A DNA stretch of 64,000 bases from Reticulitermes lucifugus (GCA_026260175.1 JAKCWW010001899.1:1-64000), one strand, 5' to 3'; positions 44,736 through 56,579 are shown, numbered from the stretch's first letter. Numbers and translations are program-made. The notes: a model not told the origin generated them from the letters alone.

Positions 44736-45504
44736 TTGCTACTCGGGTACTATTTGAGAGCTGGCCAGTGGTTACAAATGCTGTGTTAAAACCCACTTCA
44801 TATTTGAAAAGTGAATACGTATTTTTGTAGTAGTGCCCATTTAGTTTTCGAGATTAGTTATCTACGAGTACTTATCATTTATGGCCTAGTGCATGGTTAC
44901 TAATTTAGACTGTCCTTCTGCCTACAGTTTATATATTAGTACTAACTAGGTCTACCTATTTGGGACTCCGTCATTATTACAGTTTCTAGACGTCTGTTAG
45001 TATCCAATTATTGTTTGAGCCCACGCTACTGTATATATGCACAAGATCGCCAAAGAAGAACGTAAGTTTTAAACTCGTATATTTTTTGATATACTGCATT
45101 TTAGGACTGATTCTAATATCACATTTACCCCACTAACAAAGCACGAGAACGTTTATTCACATAAAAGTGAATTCCATGTGTGAACCCTTTGCACCCAATT
45201 CCATTTGCAGAATAGATTTCGAAACTTTACTCAGTCAAAGGTAGTGTTTCATAAGTGTCTTTCCACAAAAGCTGTTCTTAAACCTGATGGGGGATATCAC
45301 TGACTGACAATAAACTTTGTTACGTCACCTCTGTTACCTTCATTTAATCTACCGCGTCTTTTCTTGAGGACTCTGTACAATTTTTGTGTTAGTAGGCCTA
45401 CTTGGCTACTTATATGACAGTCCGGCAGTTGTATACTCGTATTTCCCTGTTGTTATTCGGTCAGTATTTATATGGCACTAGGTCACAAAAATTCATATCA
45501 GAAG

Positions 45505-45725
45505 TCTGAGGTTCTCACGACGGTGCCGATGAAGATTTAAATCTTTTGGGTTATGACGCCGTGTGTATTGGTATATAGGTACAACCGTTTCGCAGGACCG
45601 CGCTGCCTCCATCTGCAGGACAGTCTAAGACGAATGTCTACCCTGAAAACGGAGGCATGAGGGTTTTCCGAGTCGTTGGTACGTACATACCAAAGCACAC
45701 GGAATCATATCGTAGAAGACTGGAA
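45505..45725. repeat. Inverted-repeat family, two-arm copy
   Basis: 'Ggttctcacgacggtgccga' and 'aaatcttttgggttatgacg' (left) are mirrored by 'cacacggaatcatatcgtag' and 'aagactggaattttcaac' (right). The inner core is 'accctgaaaacggaggcatg' and 'gtcgttggtacgtac', with stem I-like TACC and GGTA intact. Confidence 0.7.
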
Positions 45726-45729
45726 TTTT

Positions 45730-47660
45730 CAACAACTCCTGCCGTCTATTTACAACTTCTTTTCCAGTACTTGGCTGCAGTATTTACCAGTCCCATGTTG
45801 GTATTTTAGGTTAGCCTTTTTAATGGAACATTTACCATAATTCTGTAACATGTATAATGAAGGGACACTTTGCAGCCTTCACAGAAGGCCATTCTTTGTT
45901 GGTAGTCTCTGCTTGCCATCTGCCTCTCTAAAAGTTTTCGCTTGTTGTTTCGAATCTATCAATCACTCGGCTGCATAGTGAGATTTCCTTTCGGTGTGTG
46001 CCAATCAAGTGTCACGGGATGTCTTTGTGATCGCAGGACCCATCCATCTCTGCTGACACTGTCCGTTCTCTCACACCCAGTCTCTGTTTATAAGCAACGA
46101 CACAAAAAACTTAACATTCCCTTCCAAAACAACACTCTTTAAAAGATCAACAAATATAACACACTGGAATTTCTTTACAATTCCAGCACATGTTCATGTA
46201 TCGTTTTCATGTTTCGACTATGTAAAAATTTGTAGTTAGATATTTATTTGCGTTAAGGCTTAAGTACGTATGTCTGTAGAAAAACCAATCTTTAAAATAC
46301 GGCGTCTTAATAGTTTGTTTTGGGGTAGTAACCGTATAAAAAGGAATTAGGGTAAGTGACAGGTTGAGAAGTTTAAGTAGTTTAAAATAGTGTTAGGTGT
46401 AGCATCTGTAAACGAGACTGGAAAGATACTCCAGTCTACACTACGCGTATTTTTCTAATTCCTTCTTTATTAGTTTTAGCTTTGATGTTCATTTACTGCA
46501 CACACAATTTCATAGTTTTTAACTTAATTATAATAGACTACAGTTGTCATTTCGCATAATCAAATCTGTTTTTTCACAGAAACAAATGCTGTAGTTATTG
46601 AAGAGATATAGACCTGTCTGTATTTTTGGTGATTTGTGCTTAAATTAGTTTTGGTATGATGATCCATTAGTTCGACTTTAGCTTCATGTGAAAGTGTGCG
46701 TTATAATTTTGCCAATTCAGTGAATATGTATCATCCTCTCAACTTTACTATAGATCGCGAAATTTAATAAAAATTCATTGAGTAATTTCTGAGATGAAAG
46801 TTGTAACAGAAAAACAGGCGTTCAGTTTGTGCACTATTTTTATAGAAGTTACACAGGTAAACATTGAATTTAGATTTGCTTATGCGGTTACTGTATGTGA
46901 AACCTAAATTCATAGAGAGCTCTGCATGGTCAACTATAATTGGAAATGGGATGCTCTTATAGAAATAATTCCTTTGAAAGTTGTTAAACATACTCCAGAT
47001 GATTCTAAACATTATCTGCAAGTTCTAAAGAATCAAATGTTTTCAGATTCAGAATATGCAAGCAGACATAAAGAAGTTCTGCGGCACTGCAGCTGTGAAC
47101 GTAGATAGCCTGTTATCTGCTTGATCATTTCTCTGATGTCTGATTATTTTGTGATGCTGTATCAGTTGCAGTCACCGTGCGCTTCAAATATTATGTCAAG
47201 TCCTACTCGCAACACTCAAAACTCGTGTGTCGTCCCAGATCATTTTAAAATAAAAAAATCGTAATTAATAAATAAGTAATAATAATAATAATAATAATTA
47301 ACATTTAGAATCGCGGCAATTATTAAAATAAAGATAATTTTGTGAGTTTAGCCCTTCGCATAAAAGAACCAATGATAATAATACAGTGTAAAAATTGTAA
47401 TCGCCTTAGGTTATTTAATTAATGTAATGTTATTTACTTCCATGTGCGAATTTACCCAATTTTTTACGGCCAAGTTAAGATGGACATTAAAAGAAGAATG
47501 GGAAGGTAGTCTACTGCCAACATGTTGACGTCTGACATTAAAGTAAATACCGTCCAAGCACACTTATAAAATGTGCCACAACTCCGACGTGGTTCGCTTA
47601 ATTCCTTAACCATAATCAGGAACGCATACAAGTTCACACACAGAATTATGAAGTCGCGTA
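45730..47660. other. Intronic, nothing recognised
   Basis: AT-rich sequence with short open frames and an AAT microsatellite at about 47272-47300. No repeats of the families above were seen. Confidence 0.45.
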
Positions 47661-47668
47661 CAGTTAGA

Positions 47669-47959
47669 TTGTACATGATACACATTGTTTAAAAATAAAA
47701 TTGTAATCTGTAGTACATAGGGTATTCCTCTGTGGCAAAATATGTATTTTACAATTTTTACATTTTTTTTGTATGCAGGATTTTCGACGTAGCTTATAAA
47801 TTTTCCATTAAAGTTTCTTCAAGACTAGTGATACTTAAACTACACTGAAACTAGTCAATACAAAAAAAAGTTTAAAAATTGCAAAATACATATTTTGCCC
47901 TTGAGGCACATGTATCATACATTACAATTTTATTTTTAAACAATGCGTATTATGTACAA
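47669..47959. repeat. Long inverted repeat, about 105-bp arms
   Basis: The left arm (about 47669-47775, with 'cattgtttaaaaataaaatt' and 'ggcaaaatatgtatttta') and right arm (about 47857-47959, with 'aaatacatattttgcc' and 'aattttatttttaaacaatg') are inverted copies at roughly 80% or better by eye. The spacer is about 80 bases. It could extrude a large hairpin. The hammerhead-like motif at 48020 lies 60 bases downstream. Confidence 0.85.
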
Positions 47960-48019
47960 CCTGCATAAGCCTTAATAATTCTGGAGGTATTTGTGCCTTC
48001 TGTACGTGTGTATTGTGTG

Positions 48020-48063
48020 CCTTCCTGATGATGGTTGAACGATTAACCGAAACATGCCGGGAG
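48020..48063 (+). ncRNA. Hammerhead-like ribozyme motif
   Basis: CTGATGA (48025-48031), T, stem II GGTT/AACC (48033-48036 with 48045-48048), GAAA (48049-48052), CATGCC, then GGGAG, which pairs weakly with CCTTC upstream (48020-48024). Core bases are all conserved, but stem I is weak and the expected U before the cleavage position is C, so this copy is probably inactive. Confidence 0.45.
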
Positions 48064-48099
48064 TTCTGAATAAATAGATGTTGTACGTTTAACAAATGT

Positions 48100-48970
48100 G
48101 TTTTCATGGCGTTTGTTTAACCTTTTAAAGATTAACGATTACTGTATGTACTACCAATTTTAACATTTAACAAGACAGGCAATGTACGTATAACGTAATA
48201 TTCAGACGCCTTCGCGTAACCATTGTTGCTGTGGAAAAGCAATAAGTATTACATATTCTGAGTGTGTGTTTGTAGCCATAGTTATCCAGTATGCAAAGCG
48301 CATGCGCCATGTTATATTGTCACCTATGGCCTGTCCGACTCTTTATATTTTTCCACGTTATATCATAAATGGCACGATTTTCGGAAAAAAAAGTTCTTGA
48401 ACATAAAATGTGTGTTTTGATTTTCTCTACAACTTTTGCCTGAAACATTTTTCATTCTGAGAAGAATTCACCGAGATACTATCATAAATGTACATAGGTC
48501 TTCATGTAAACTACCCATTATTCTTGTCAGATTTTAGTGAAACTTAATTTTTTTGGACAGATTTTCGAAAAATACTCAAATATGAAATATCATGAAGATC
48601 CGTCCAGTGGGAGCCGAGTTGTTCCATGCGGACGGACGGACAGACAGACATGACGAAGCTAATAGTCGCTAAGTATTTACCGCGCGGTACGAACAGGAGT
48701 TTTAAATACAACGTGTTACATTTCGTCCTTGAAGGGATACATATTATTTTCCAAGTACACGCTAGTATGAGTCAATTCAAGATGTTAACGTCTGTAACAG
48801 AAAATTAAAATAGCGAGCTTTAACATAAATTCGGGCGTCCGTATTTGGTTCTAATTAGCCGAAATTTGTGAAAATGTACATTTATTGCTTTTAGAGAATG
48901 ACAGTTTTGAATTTATTTATTATAAGTGAGATTTTAAGAAAAGTGACCTTTCGGTTTTATGAAGAAAATG
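48100..48970. other. Intronic, nothing recognised
   Basis: AT-rich with no convincing gene or family repeat. The part 48600-48660 has 'gacggacggacagacagac', a short simple repeat. Confidence 0.45.
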
Positions 48971-48974
48971 ACGG

Positions 48975-50450
48975 TTGCATTTAATCTGTTGGTAGTAGTA
49001 GAAGTTGAAAGAGGAAGCACTAGATCGCACCCTATGGAGAACTCGCTTTGGAAGAGGCTACGGACCTGTCGTAAGACAGAGTACAGAATGAATGAATGAA
49101 TGAATGAATGTAATAGTCGATGGTTCTGAAAAGCCTTTTGATCTATTGTCTGTACCTGAAGTTTGTAAAAATGTAGTTTTGAAGGGAAGAACGGTGCGTT
49201 TAATCTGTTAATATCAGGTAGAGTCTGTACGATATGTAGTTTGCTTACTGTGTTCGGAAGAGAAGGAGAGCGTTTAATGAAGTTTTTAAAATATATAATT
49301 GTGTTCGCTGTGTTCGGAGGACAAGGAGAGCGTTTGATCTATTGACAGTAGATAAAGTTTGTAAAAAAAAATTTGCTTTGTTCGGAAGGAAAAGAAAGCG
49401 TTTAATTTATTGGCAGTAGATAAAGTTTCTAAAAACATACAATTTTGTTTACTGTTTTCGCAGGGCAGGGCTATTGTTTAATCTATTGAGAGTAGATAAA
49501 GTATTTAAAAAAGTGTTGCTTTGCGTGATGTCAGGCTTCCGCCGCCGTGTAAATTAGATCTTCGCATTTCTGGGATGTTACGCAGCGTAAATTGGTAGTT
49601 ATTTATTGACGTTTCGGGACAACCAATCGGTTCCTTGAAGCTGGGCCGGTAGGTTGTGTAACGTCTCAGAAGAGCGAAGATTAAATGTTGCTTTGTTCGT
49701 AAGGAAAAAAGAGCGTATAATCTACTGGCAGTAACAGAAGTTTATAAAGAATGTAGTTTTGTTTACAGTCTTCGGAGAAAATGGCGTTTAGTCTGTTGGC
49801 AGTAGCTTGTCACTGAAGACTCTGTGCCTTAATTTGTTACACCAGAGAATGACGATAGCGCTGAATTTATGGAGAATAGCTGGTCTGCAATAAAGCAAGA
49901 GAGCCTTCATTAGCGAGTCTTGATAGTAAATTGTTGACAGTAGCGGAAACCAAGAAAAACTGTACTTTCATATCGGCAGTAATTGAAACATGCGAAGAAA
50001 CTGAACCTTCATTTCTTAGAGGTCTGTTCCTGAATGTTGACAACACTGCAGTTATTCACAGATGATTTTCTGGTAGGGGGGGGGGATTTTTACCACCATT
50101 GATTTTATACAGAGCAGGACTGGAAATTTATTGACAATGTCTGCGCGTTTTGAGCAATCTATTCCTACATTAATTCAGTGAGTGACGACGGTTCTGTTTG
50201 TACTGGCAGTAACTGAACTTTACTAAAACGGAATGCTATCACTAGCTATTGTTTTCAGAGGATAAGGCACTGAATTTATTGACACTTACTGAATTTTTAG
50301 AAACTTTGAAACTTAATCAGAGAACGACACTGAACTTAACTTTACTGGCAGTACACGCTGTTTGTGACAGGGCTGTAATTTAATATATTTTATTTCAGAG
50401 AACGAAGAAGGCATTGACTTTGTCAACAGCAGGTACAATAATTTAAATAC
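48975..50450 (+). repeat. Degenerate minisatellite, unit about 60-75 bp
   Basis: Units begin with variants of tttaatctattggcagtag, continue 'ataaagtttgtaaaaa' and 'gtagttttgtttactgtgtt', and end 'cggaagagaaggagagcg'. Clear units start near 49138, 49199, 49274, 49334, 49402, 49478 and 49716, with weaker ones on both sides. One unit is interrupted by an inverted-repeat element (49524-49685). AATG units lie at 49086-49110. Confidence 0.72.
49524..49685. mobile_element. Inverted-repeat family, insertion with 10-bp target duplication
   Basis: This copy splits a minisatellite unit and is flanked by direct repeats tgttgctttg (49514-49523, 49686-49695). Inside are 'tttctgggatgttacgcag', 'attggtagttatttattgac', 'gtttcggg' and the mirrored 'gtaacgtctcagaagagcg'. 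It shows directly that members of this family are mobile. At 162 bp it is too small to encode anything. Confidence 0.72.
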
Positions 50451-51469
50451 ATAGTCCGATTTTATGTTCAGAACATTAAGAGCTTGAAATATGTGAACAT
50501 TAGCTGAAATTTGTGAAACATTTCTTAACTTTTTATATGTAGATAATGAAAATGTTAGAAGTTGTTGAAATGTAGGCCATGAAAAGCATTGTTCTTGAGG
50601 AAATAATTTCATCAAAAAATGTCAGTGTACAGAAACAGTGCTTGTATTCGGCAGGCTTTCTCGCCATTAGAACATTGTACAGTAAGCGACTTGAAAATGG
50701 TGTCTATAAGGTATTACGGAGTACTGCCGCAATTAGAGGGGAAGTTTAGGTGTTCAACCCCGCGTAGGCCTATTTAACTATCTGGGATAACATAAATTTA
50801 ATTTTCTGACAAAATGTAGTTGGTAGAAATATGATGAAAGTTTCATAGCTTAACCAAGTTGTGGATCTTGTTATAAAATGCAGTATTTTACTTAATTTAA
50901 GCTTCTAATAACACACTTCTGTCAAAATTAAATATTTGTTATGCCAATGTAAATGTATAAAGTAATTTAATATAATCTGCACGACTCAGGTTCCGTAGAT
51001 ACTTGCTGGAAGTAACATTAAAAGACACTTCAAAGTCAAGGCGTCAGAAGACGACTGTAAACCACAAACATATGTTTTGTCGAGGAAGAGGGAGAATAAC
51101 GGTTATTTCTTATCAAAAATCTCTGTAGCAGCATTTAAGACAGTCATATGGCCCAATTGATATGTGACTCTATTCTACAAAATTTGGATTTTAGCATACT
51201 TTCCTTATTTCGTACGGAAATACTGTGGCACACCTATCATAATTTCTTTGTGTCTCTCCGTACGTGTGTCCCTACCTTATAATAATTCTTTTATGTTCTC
51301 TCATGAATCGCCAAAGAAAGTGGTGTGTGGATATCGTACCTTTTAACAGGTATCAACCGCCAGTTATACAAACACATTAACTGTCTGAACCTGTGAGATG
51401 TAAGCGAGACTGTTGTCACTAAACGTAATGCAGAGCCTTGAAGCTGGAAGAAACTTCGGTGTTATATCT

Positions 51470-51660
51470 GTCAGATCTGAAGTAATGGGAATCTGTACAG
51501 ATGGCAAGTATGGACGAAAATGGGTCGCTACATTTTGTAATTATTTATGTTTGTTGTCTAGATTAATTTGGTTCAGAATAAGAACCAGTGGCGGGTTTTT
51601 GTGAGTACTGTAATGAACCTTCGGATTCCATCAAATGCGGAAAATTTGTACCCGTTGAGG
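51470..51660 (+). mobile_element. LINE 3' fragment
   Basis: 'Tagattaatttggttcagaa', 'aagaaccagtggcgggtttt', 'gtactgtaatgaaccttcgg' and 'attccatcaaatgcggaaaa' align with the DWIDLAQD...VMNLRVP end of the LINE at 4640-5032. It is degenerate. Confidence 0.66.
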
Positions 51661-51799
51661 AATGTGTTCCATGGTGCTGTCCTCCCAACAGTAAAGACTG
51701 AAGCACAGGACATAAGTAGGCTTGCTGTTTCTTCCCAAAATTTGGTGTTCGTAACTGATTTATCCTAATATCGCCTTCCTCGAAATTAAATCGTGTGTG

Positions 51800-52095
51800 T
51801 TGATGTGATGGCGCTAGCGAGGCACAGTGTGGATCCGGATAAAGGTGGGTTACCGGGAGTTGTGCGTTCCATTGCCGGCGAGAGTAGCTGCTCTCTTGAT
51901 GCGGTGGACTGACATCTGAAGCGCGCTTCTTGCTGTCCATCACTTTGCTTCGTTCGGATCGATCAGTCCGTGGCAGTGTGGCACGTTCATTCGGCTCGGG
52001 TCAGAAGACGTCAGCTGCCCGGGCATAGCAGGGACAAGACCTTCCTTCTTCCTCCACCCACACACCACCCCTCATGACTGGACCCCATGATAGAC
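51800..52095. promoter_or_regulatory. GC-rich unique island in intron
   Basis: About 290 bases are GC-rich and not shared with other places in the window (for example 'gggttaccgggagttgtgcg', 'gaagcgcgcttcttgctg', 'cgttcattcggctcgggtc'). It contains a GACGTC word. It could be an enhancer or an alternative first exon of the teashirt-type gene; no coding frame convinces. A minus-strand open frame (51563-51943) spans the island and the LINE fragment and is not called. Confidence 0.35.
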
Positions 52096-52420
52096 ACATC
52101 TCCCGGCTGTCATCATAGCCTGGCTTTTAATTGTTTCTTTTCAATGGAAAATGCCTGTACCACATCTGTAATTAACAATACGAAAGTGTGTGCTGAGGTC
52201 GACGCTATACTGTTTAGAGTTACTAACAGCGTTGTTAGATAGACGACAGATAGAATTTGATCAACATCTGTTTACTGACCAGTCAACACAGAACAGTTTT
52301 AGATTTGTGTGACTGGTGGAAACTTGGACGGTCATAACTACGTAGCCATTTGACTGACGGTGTTTGTCAACAAAGTGCCGAAGAGAGTGTTTGGACCAGA
52401 GAAAGAGTAAATAACGGGGT

Positions 52421-52680
52421 AGGCCGTGCCATGGCTCAGGCGGTTAGTCGCCGGCCTCTCACCCCGGGGGCCCGGGTTCGATCCCGGGTCAGTCCATGTG
52501 GGATTTGTGGAGGACAAAGTGGCACTGGGACAGGTTTTTCCCCGAGTACTTCGGTTTTCCCCTGTCAGTTTCATTCAACCGGTGCTCCATTACAAGGAAA
52601 AACGAAAAAAAATAAACAATAAGCCTCAAGGTGCGGTGCGTCCGTAGCGTCTGCTGCGGGGCCCTTCACCACAAAAAAAA
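52421..52680 (+). mobile_element. tRNA-derived SINE, family A, with target duplication
   Basis: Head GGCCGTGCCATGGCTCAGGC, B-box GGGTTCGATCCCGGG, body 'ccgagtacttcggttttccc' and A-rich end after 'gcggggcccttcacc'. The flanks aaataacggggt and aaataacagggt form the target duplication. It is well preserved, so fairly recent. Confidence 0.9.
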
Positions 52681-52754
52681 ATAACAGGGTGGAATGTATC
52701 ACTTAGGCCTAATATGGAGCTACAAAGGTTGTACCTTGCTCGTCACGTAATGTT

Positions 52755-53040
52755 ACTACGAAGATGAAGTCAACGGAGACTAGATGGGCGGGAGTGTAAC
52801 AGGCATATGGAGGGGAGAAATGCATAGGCCTGCAAAGTTTTAGTTTGTAAACCTGAAATGAGACATAGGTGTAGATGGAAGGATAATGTTGAAATGGGTG
52901 TTAAAGAGAGGGTGTGAGGGCGTTGTCTTGATTCGACTGGTTCTGCGTAAGAAGTAGTGACGGTTTGTTGTGAAGGCGGCAGCACAACTTGGATGTTTAT
53001 GAAATGCTGACATTTTTTGACCAGCCGAGCAATGCAAAAC
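52755..53040 (+). mobile_element. LINE 3' fragment
   Basis: 'Actagatgggcgggagtgta', 'ttgaaatgggtgttaaagag', 'gttgtcttgattcgactggt' and 'ttgaccagccgagcaatgc' follow the LINE tail order from RRMRWAG to the 3' untranslated region. Frame is lost. Confidence 0.6.
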
Positions 53041-53049
53041 ATGTACGGA

Positions 53050-54310
53050 AGTACCTTGACCTTAGAGCTGCGTATTTAAAGATTTTTTACCCCGTATAAA
53101 CTGCAAGTTGGCGACGAGTGAGATAAGACAATTTGTGTGGTGGACTGAAAATATTAAGTAGAGAGTGGCCGCTGTATCTTGCCTAAAATATATAAGTGAA
53201 AGCAAGAAGACCTTAATTTATGGTCCGGCCTTTCTGTCGAGTTTCGCACGAGGTACCTCACGGATTAAAGTGAAGCGTTACCGAATTCTTCCTTCGGTTG
53301 TTTTGTTTGCAACCCCTCCACGTCATTTGATATTTGCTACGGGTACACACATCTTAGAGGTCGATGAGTACGTGGCTAAACTTAAAGATTGTTTGTGTGT
53401 ATGTGTGTGTAAGCAGACAAGCAGGTAACGAAAAACGTAGCTGTATGATATGTGTATATCATCATCATCTTATCATCATCATCACCATCATCATTGTAAC
53501 AGTCCCTGGTTGCAGTTGAACACAGAGAATCGGAATGTTTCTGCATATCGACACGTCTGATCGCTGGATTATGACAAAAATTGACAGAGATTTAGTCAAA
53601 ATGTATAATTCTTTACGTGAGAACGTACATAATTTTAATCTAGTTCTTATTTTTGTTGACTTAAAAGCCCAGAAATAGAATTCTAGCCCTACGTTGGTTT
53701 TTGGCTGCATTTCATAATAGACGTAAACAGACTAAAACGTATGTCAAACAGTGCATGCTTGAACAAATTTCCAAAATGAGTCTGTGGCCCAAAGAACTAC
53801 CTAAGCTGTGCCAAACGGAAAAAGGACGATTTTGATTGATTGCTCTCTGTTATAAACGCATTGGCTGTACATAATGTTACGCGATGTCTGTCGCTCTATT
53901 TACAGCGGTTGTAACTCCCTGAGGGCTGAGAACAAGTCATTTTATTGCTGACAGCCATATCAGTCTGTCTTGGCGTCCAGTCCCCACCCCCACCCCTTTT
54001 GACTAAAAGGAAGCTTTATTTCCCGGAAGGCTATCGTTGCTTTATTTTGAAGGTTCCCAGGCTTTGCACCCTATTGTGTTTCTGATAAGCGTAGCATGAT
54101 GATGAAAATAGCTACGGAGAATTGGTGGACCGCATAGATGGCATTCCACAATTGCCTCATACTCATCTTCATATTTTTGGCTAAATGAAACGAAAGTAGT
54201 TTTCTTTCCAGTGCTTCCGATTTCCGGAATTCAATGATTTGTTTAGAAGTTTCTGAGGCTTCGCCGGATTGCCCTTTTGAGAACAGCATCATAAATATGA
54301 AGACGAGCAT
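53050..54310. other. Intronic, nothing recognised
   Basis: Short open frames without domains. An ATC microsatellite is at 53458-53494. Confidence 0.45.
53458..53494. repeat. (ATC)n microsatellite
   Basis: ATC units with one or two interruptions. Confidence 0.95.
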
Positions 54311-54317
54311 GGAGCAT

Positions 54318-54372
54318 TGGTGAAAGGGGGAAAGCCGAAGTACTCGGAGAGAAACCTGTGCCTGTGCCCAAC
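54318..54372 (-). mobile_element. SINE family A, short fragment
   Basis: 'Gggaaagccgaagtactcgg' and 'agaaacctgtgcctgtgccc' match the middle of the family A body in reverse. Confidence 0.55.
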
Positions 54373-54458
54373 CTGAATTATATTTAAAGATTCACTTTCA
54401 GCGGCATAATAAACATACACCGACTCCGTTAGAAAACAGTCTGTTACTGGTGTATAGG

Positions 54459-54655
54459 GGGCCGGGATAGCGTAGTCGGTATAGTGACTCGCTACGGGCT
54501 GGACGATCCGGGGATCGAATCCCGGTGGGGGCGAGATTTTCCGCAGCCNNNNNNNNNNNNNNNNNNNNNNNNNNNNNNNNNNNNNNNNNNNNNNNNNNGC
54601 TATACCTCTACTCCCCCTCTGGGCCTTCGTGGCCTGTTCTAGGGAGAACTTTACC
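54459..54655 (+). mobile_element. tRNA-derived SINE, family C, with 50-N gap
   Basis: This copy has the clearest family C head: gggccgggatagcgtagtcg (A-box-like), 'gactcgctacgggctggacg' and B-box GGGATCGAATCCCGG. Exactly 50 N follow (54549-54598), then the end 'gctatacctctactccccct' and 'ggccttcgtggcctg'. Confidence 0.82.
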
Positions 54656-55119
54656 TGTTACTGGTGTATATGAAAGTAATCACTGATTATTGCGATAATC
54701 ATAAAAGGCACATGAATACAATCTGTGGGCAGCATGTGAAGTCCCTGAACTTTAAACCTGGACCTCAAAGTGTTAAAACCAAGCTCCATGTCTCTGTGTT
54801 GTAGAAGGAAATCAGACGCCTGCCTCTGGTGTTAAGGTGTGTAGCAATGTGAGTCATTACCGGAATGCGAATTGACATAATAACGTCCTCAGACTTTCCT
54901 TGTCGAAGTAAGAAGACTGTCGTTTTTGCATTCTTCGCACGAAGTGCAAAAATGAACGCATGGTAAGATGAAAGTGTTTGTTCCTCCGTTTTGATATAGG
55001 CCTATTACCTCGGAAATTTCAATGAGAATTGCAATCACATTCTGTGTTCTAGTAGCCTATGGACTAAAATTTGTCTAACGAATTTCATTTTAGTCCGTAC
55101 CAGTCTAACATCAACATTG

Positions 55120-55400
55120 GGCCGTGCCATGGCTCAGGCGGTTAGTCGCCTGCCTCTCACCACGGAGGCCCGGGTTCGATCCCGTTTCAGTCCATGTGGG
55201 ATTTGTGGTGGACAACGTGGCACTGGGACAGGTTTTTCCCCGAGTACTTNGGTTTTCCCCTGTCAATTTCATTCCACCGGTGCTCCATTACAAGGAAAAA
55301 CGAAAAAACTAATCATCATCTTCATCACAGTGTTGCACAGTAAGCGTCAAGGTTGCGGTGCATCCGTAGCATCTGCTGAGGGGCCCTTCGCAAAAAAAGA
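55120..55400 (+). mobile_element. tRNA-derived SINE, family A, with target duplication
   Basis: Head GCCGTGCCATGGCTCAGGCG, B-box GGGTTCGATCCCG, body 'cccgagtactt', 3' end 'gaggggcccttcgc' and an A run. The flanks atcaacattg (55110-55119) and atcaacgttg (55401-55410) are the target duplication. One N lies inside (55250). A 167-codon open frame crossing it is not a gene. Confidence 0.88.
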
Positions 55401-55419
55401 ATCAACGTTGCATGAAGTT

Positions 55420-56440
55420 AAATTCGGAGCTTGGTTATTCTCTAACGCAGCTAATCGTAAAGGAATCGAAGTATGTTTTAAAATGTATGTCATTAAAATC
55501 TACAACTTTTTGGGCGTGTTTAATGATAAAGGCGAGCGGTTCAGCTACGCAATTCCCTTGCCGAAAACTAAATCCAGCAACAACTACAACAGACTTATGT
55601 CACTTCCCGTAATAAGGTGAAGAATGCAAAGAGGAACAAGACGTGTGAACGCTTTTATGCTTGTCTGCAAATTATGAGATCATCGAACACTAAAATTGTC
55701 CTGCTGGTGACTGATGAAGGAATATTAATTAATATATGCTTCTGTTCCATCCGCGTCTCTAGTCCAAAAATTATATTATATTATTATTTTTATATTTAAT
55801 GAACTAATATAATTTTATGTTCATATGCGAGAAGTCTAAACATGTTTGATATCGGTATTACACAATAAATGTTCTAATGATGGACACGACTTCCTTCAAG
55901 TACTGTAAAGGCAAGTAGACGAAATAACTGTTGCATTTTTTTCAAAGGTCGACATGGCAAAACAGACTGAATCATACCCTACGTTCCTTTGCCGTTTATT
56001 GCTGCCATCTTCTGCTTGTAATCATAAATGAGATTATTTTTGTGTTTGGGTTACATGGAGACGACCGAACCACAAACCGACAGACACTCTTCTACTGAGA
56101 TTAATTATATTATGATGCTAATTAAGACCCATATAAAACAAGCTGCTGGCCTTTGGCTCTGAGCATTATTATCTTATAGACCTAGGCTTTAATCACCATC
56201 TATTGACACGTATTTCATATCAACACAGTAAAACAAACAAAAAAAAGAAACTGGTAGTGATCTGTGGCATCATGCTAGCCTGACTCTGTGACAAGCTACT
56301 GCAACAGAAGTCTGGCGTTATGCTAAACGAGCAGGGCCACGGCAGTCTTGCAATGATGGAAGGGTTGTCCCTATGTTTAATTAAGCACTAATCCAGAAAA
56401 GAGGTGTAGTTCCACGCATTTAATATCAGCACTTGATGAA
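55420..56440. other. Intronic, nothing recognised
   Basis: AT-rich; no gene or shared repeat was seen. Confidence 0.45.
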
Positions 56441-56456
56441 AACGTGTTTTAAAAGA

Positions 56457-56484
56457 TTATCATTATCATTATCATCTGGTTTTG

Positions 56485-56540
<56 letters not shown>

Positions 56541-56574
56541 TGTTGTTGTATTAGTAGTAATAATAGTAGTAGTA
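56457..56574 (+). repeat. Compound microsatellite
   Basis: CATTAT units are followed by TGT, GGT, AGT, TGT and TAG runs. Overlapping poly-Val/Gly/Ser and poly-Leu/Pro open frames are artefacts. Confidence 0.95.
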
Positions 56575-56579
56575 TAAAG

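Noticed and set aside
46200-46240. Minus-strand gtcgaaacatgaaaac as another hammerhead
   Set aside because: No CUGANGA core or stem II precedes the GAAAC word.
55117-55620. Plus-strand open frame of 167 codons
   Set aside because: The first half is SINE A read as protein and contains an N; the second half has no domain.
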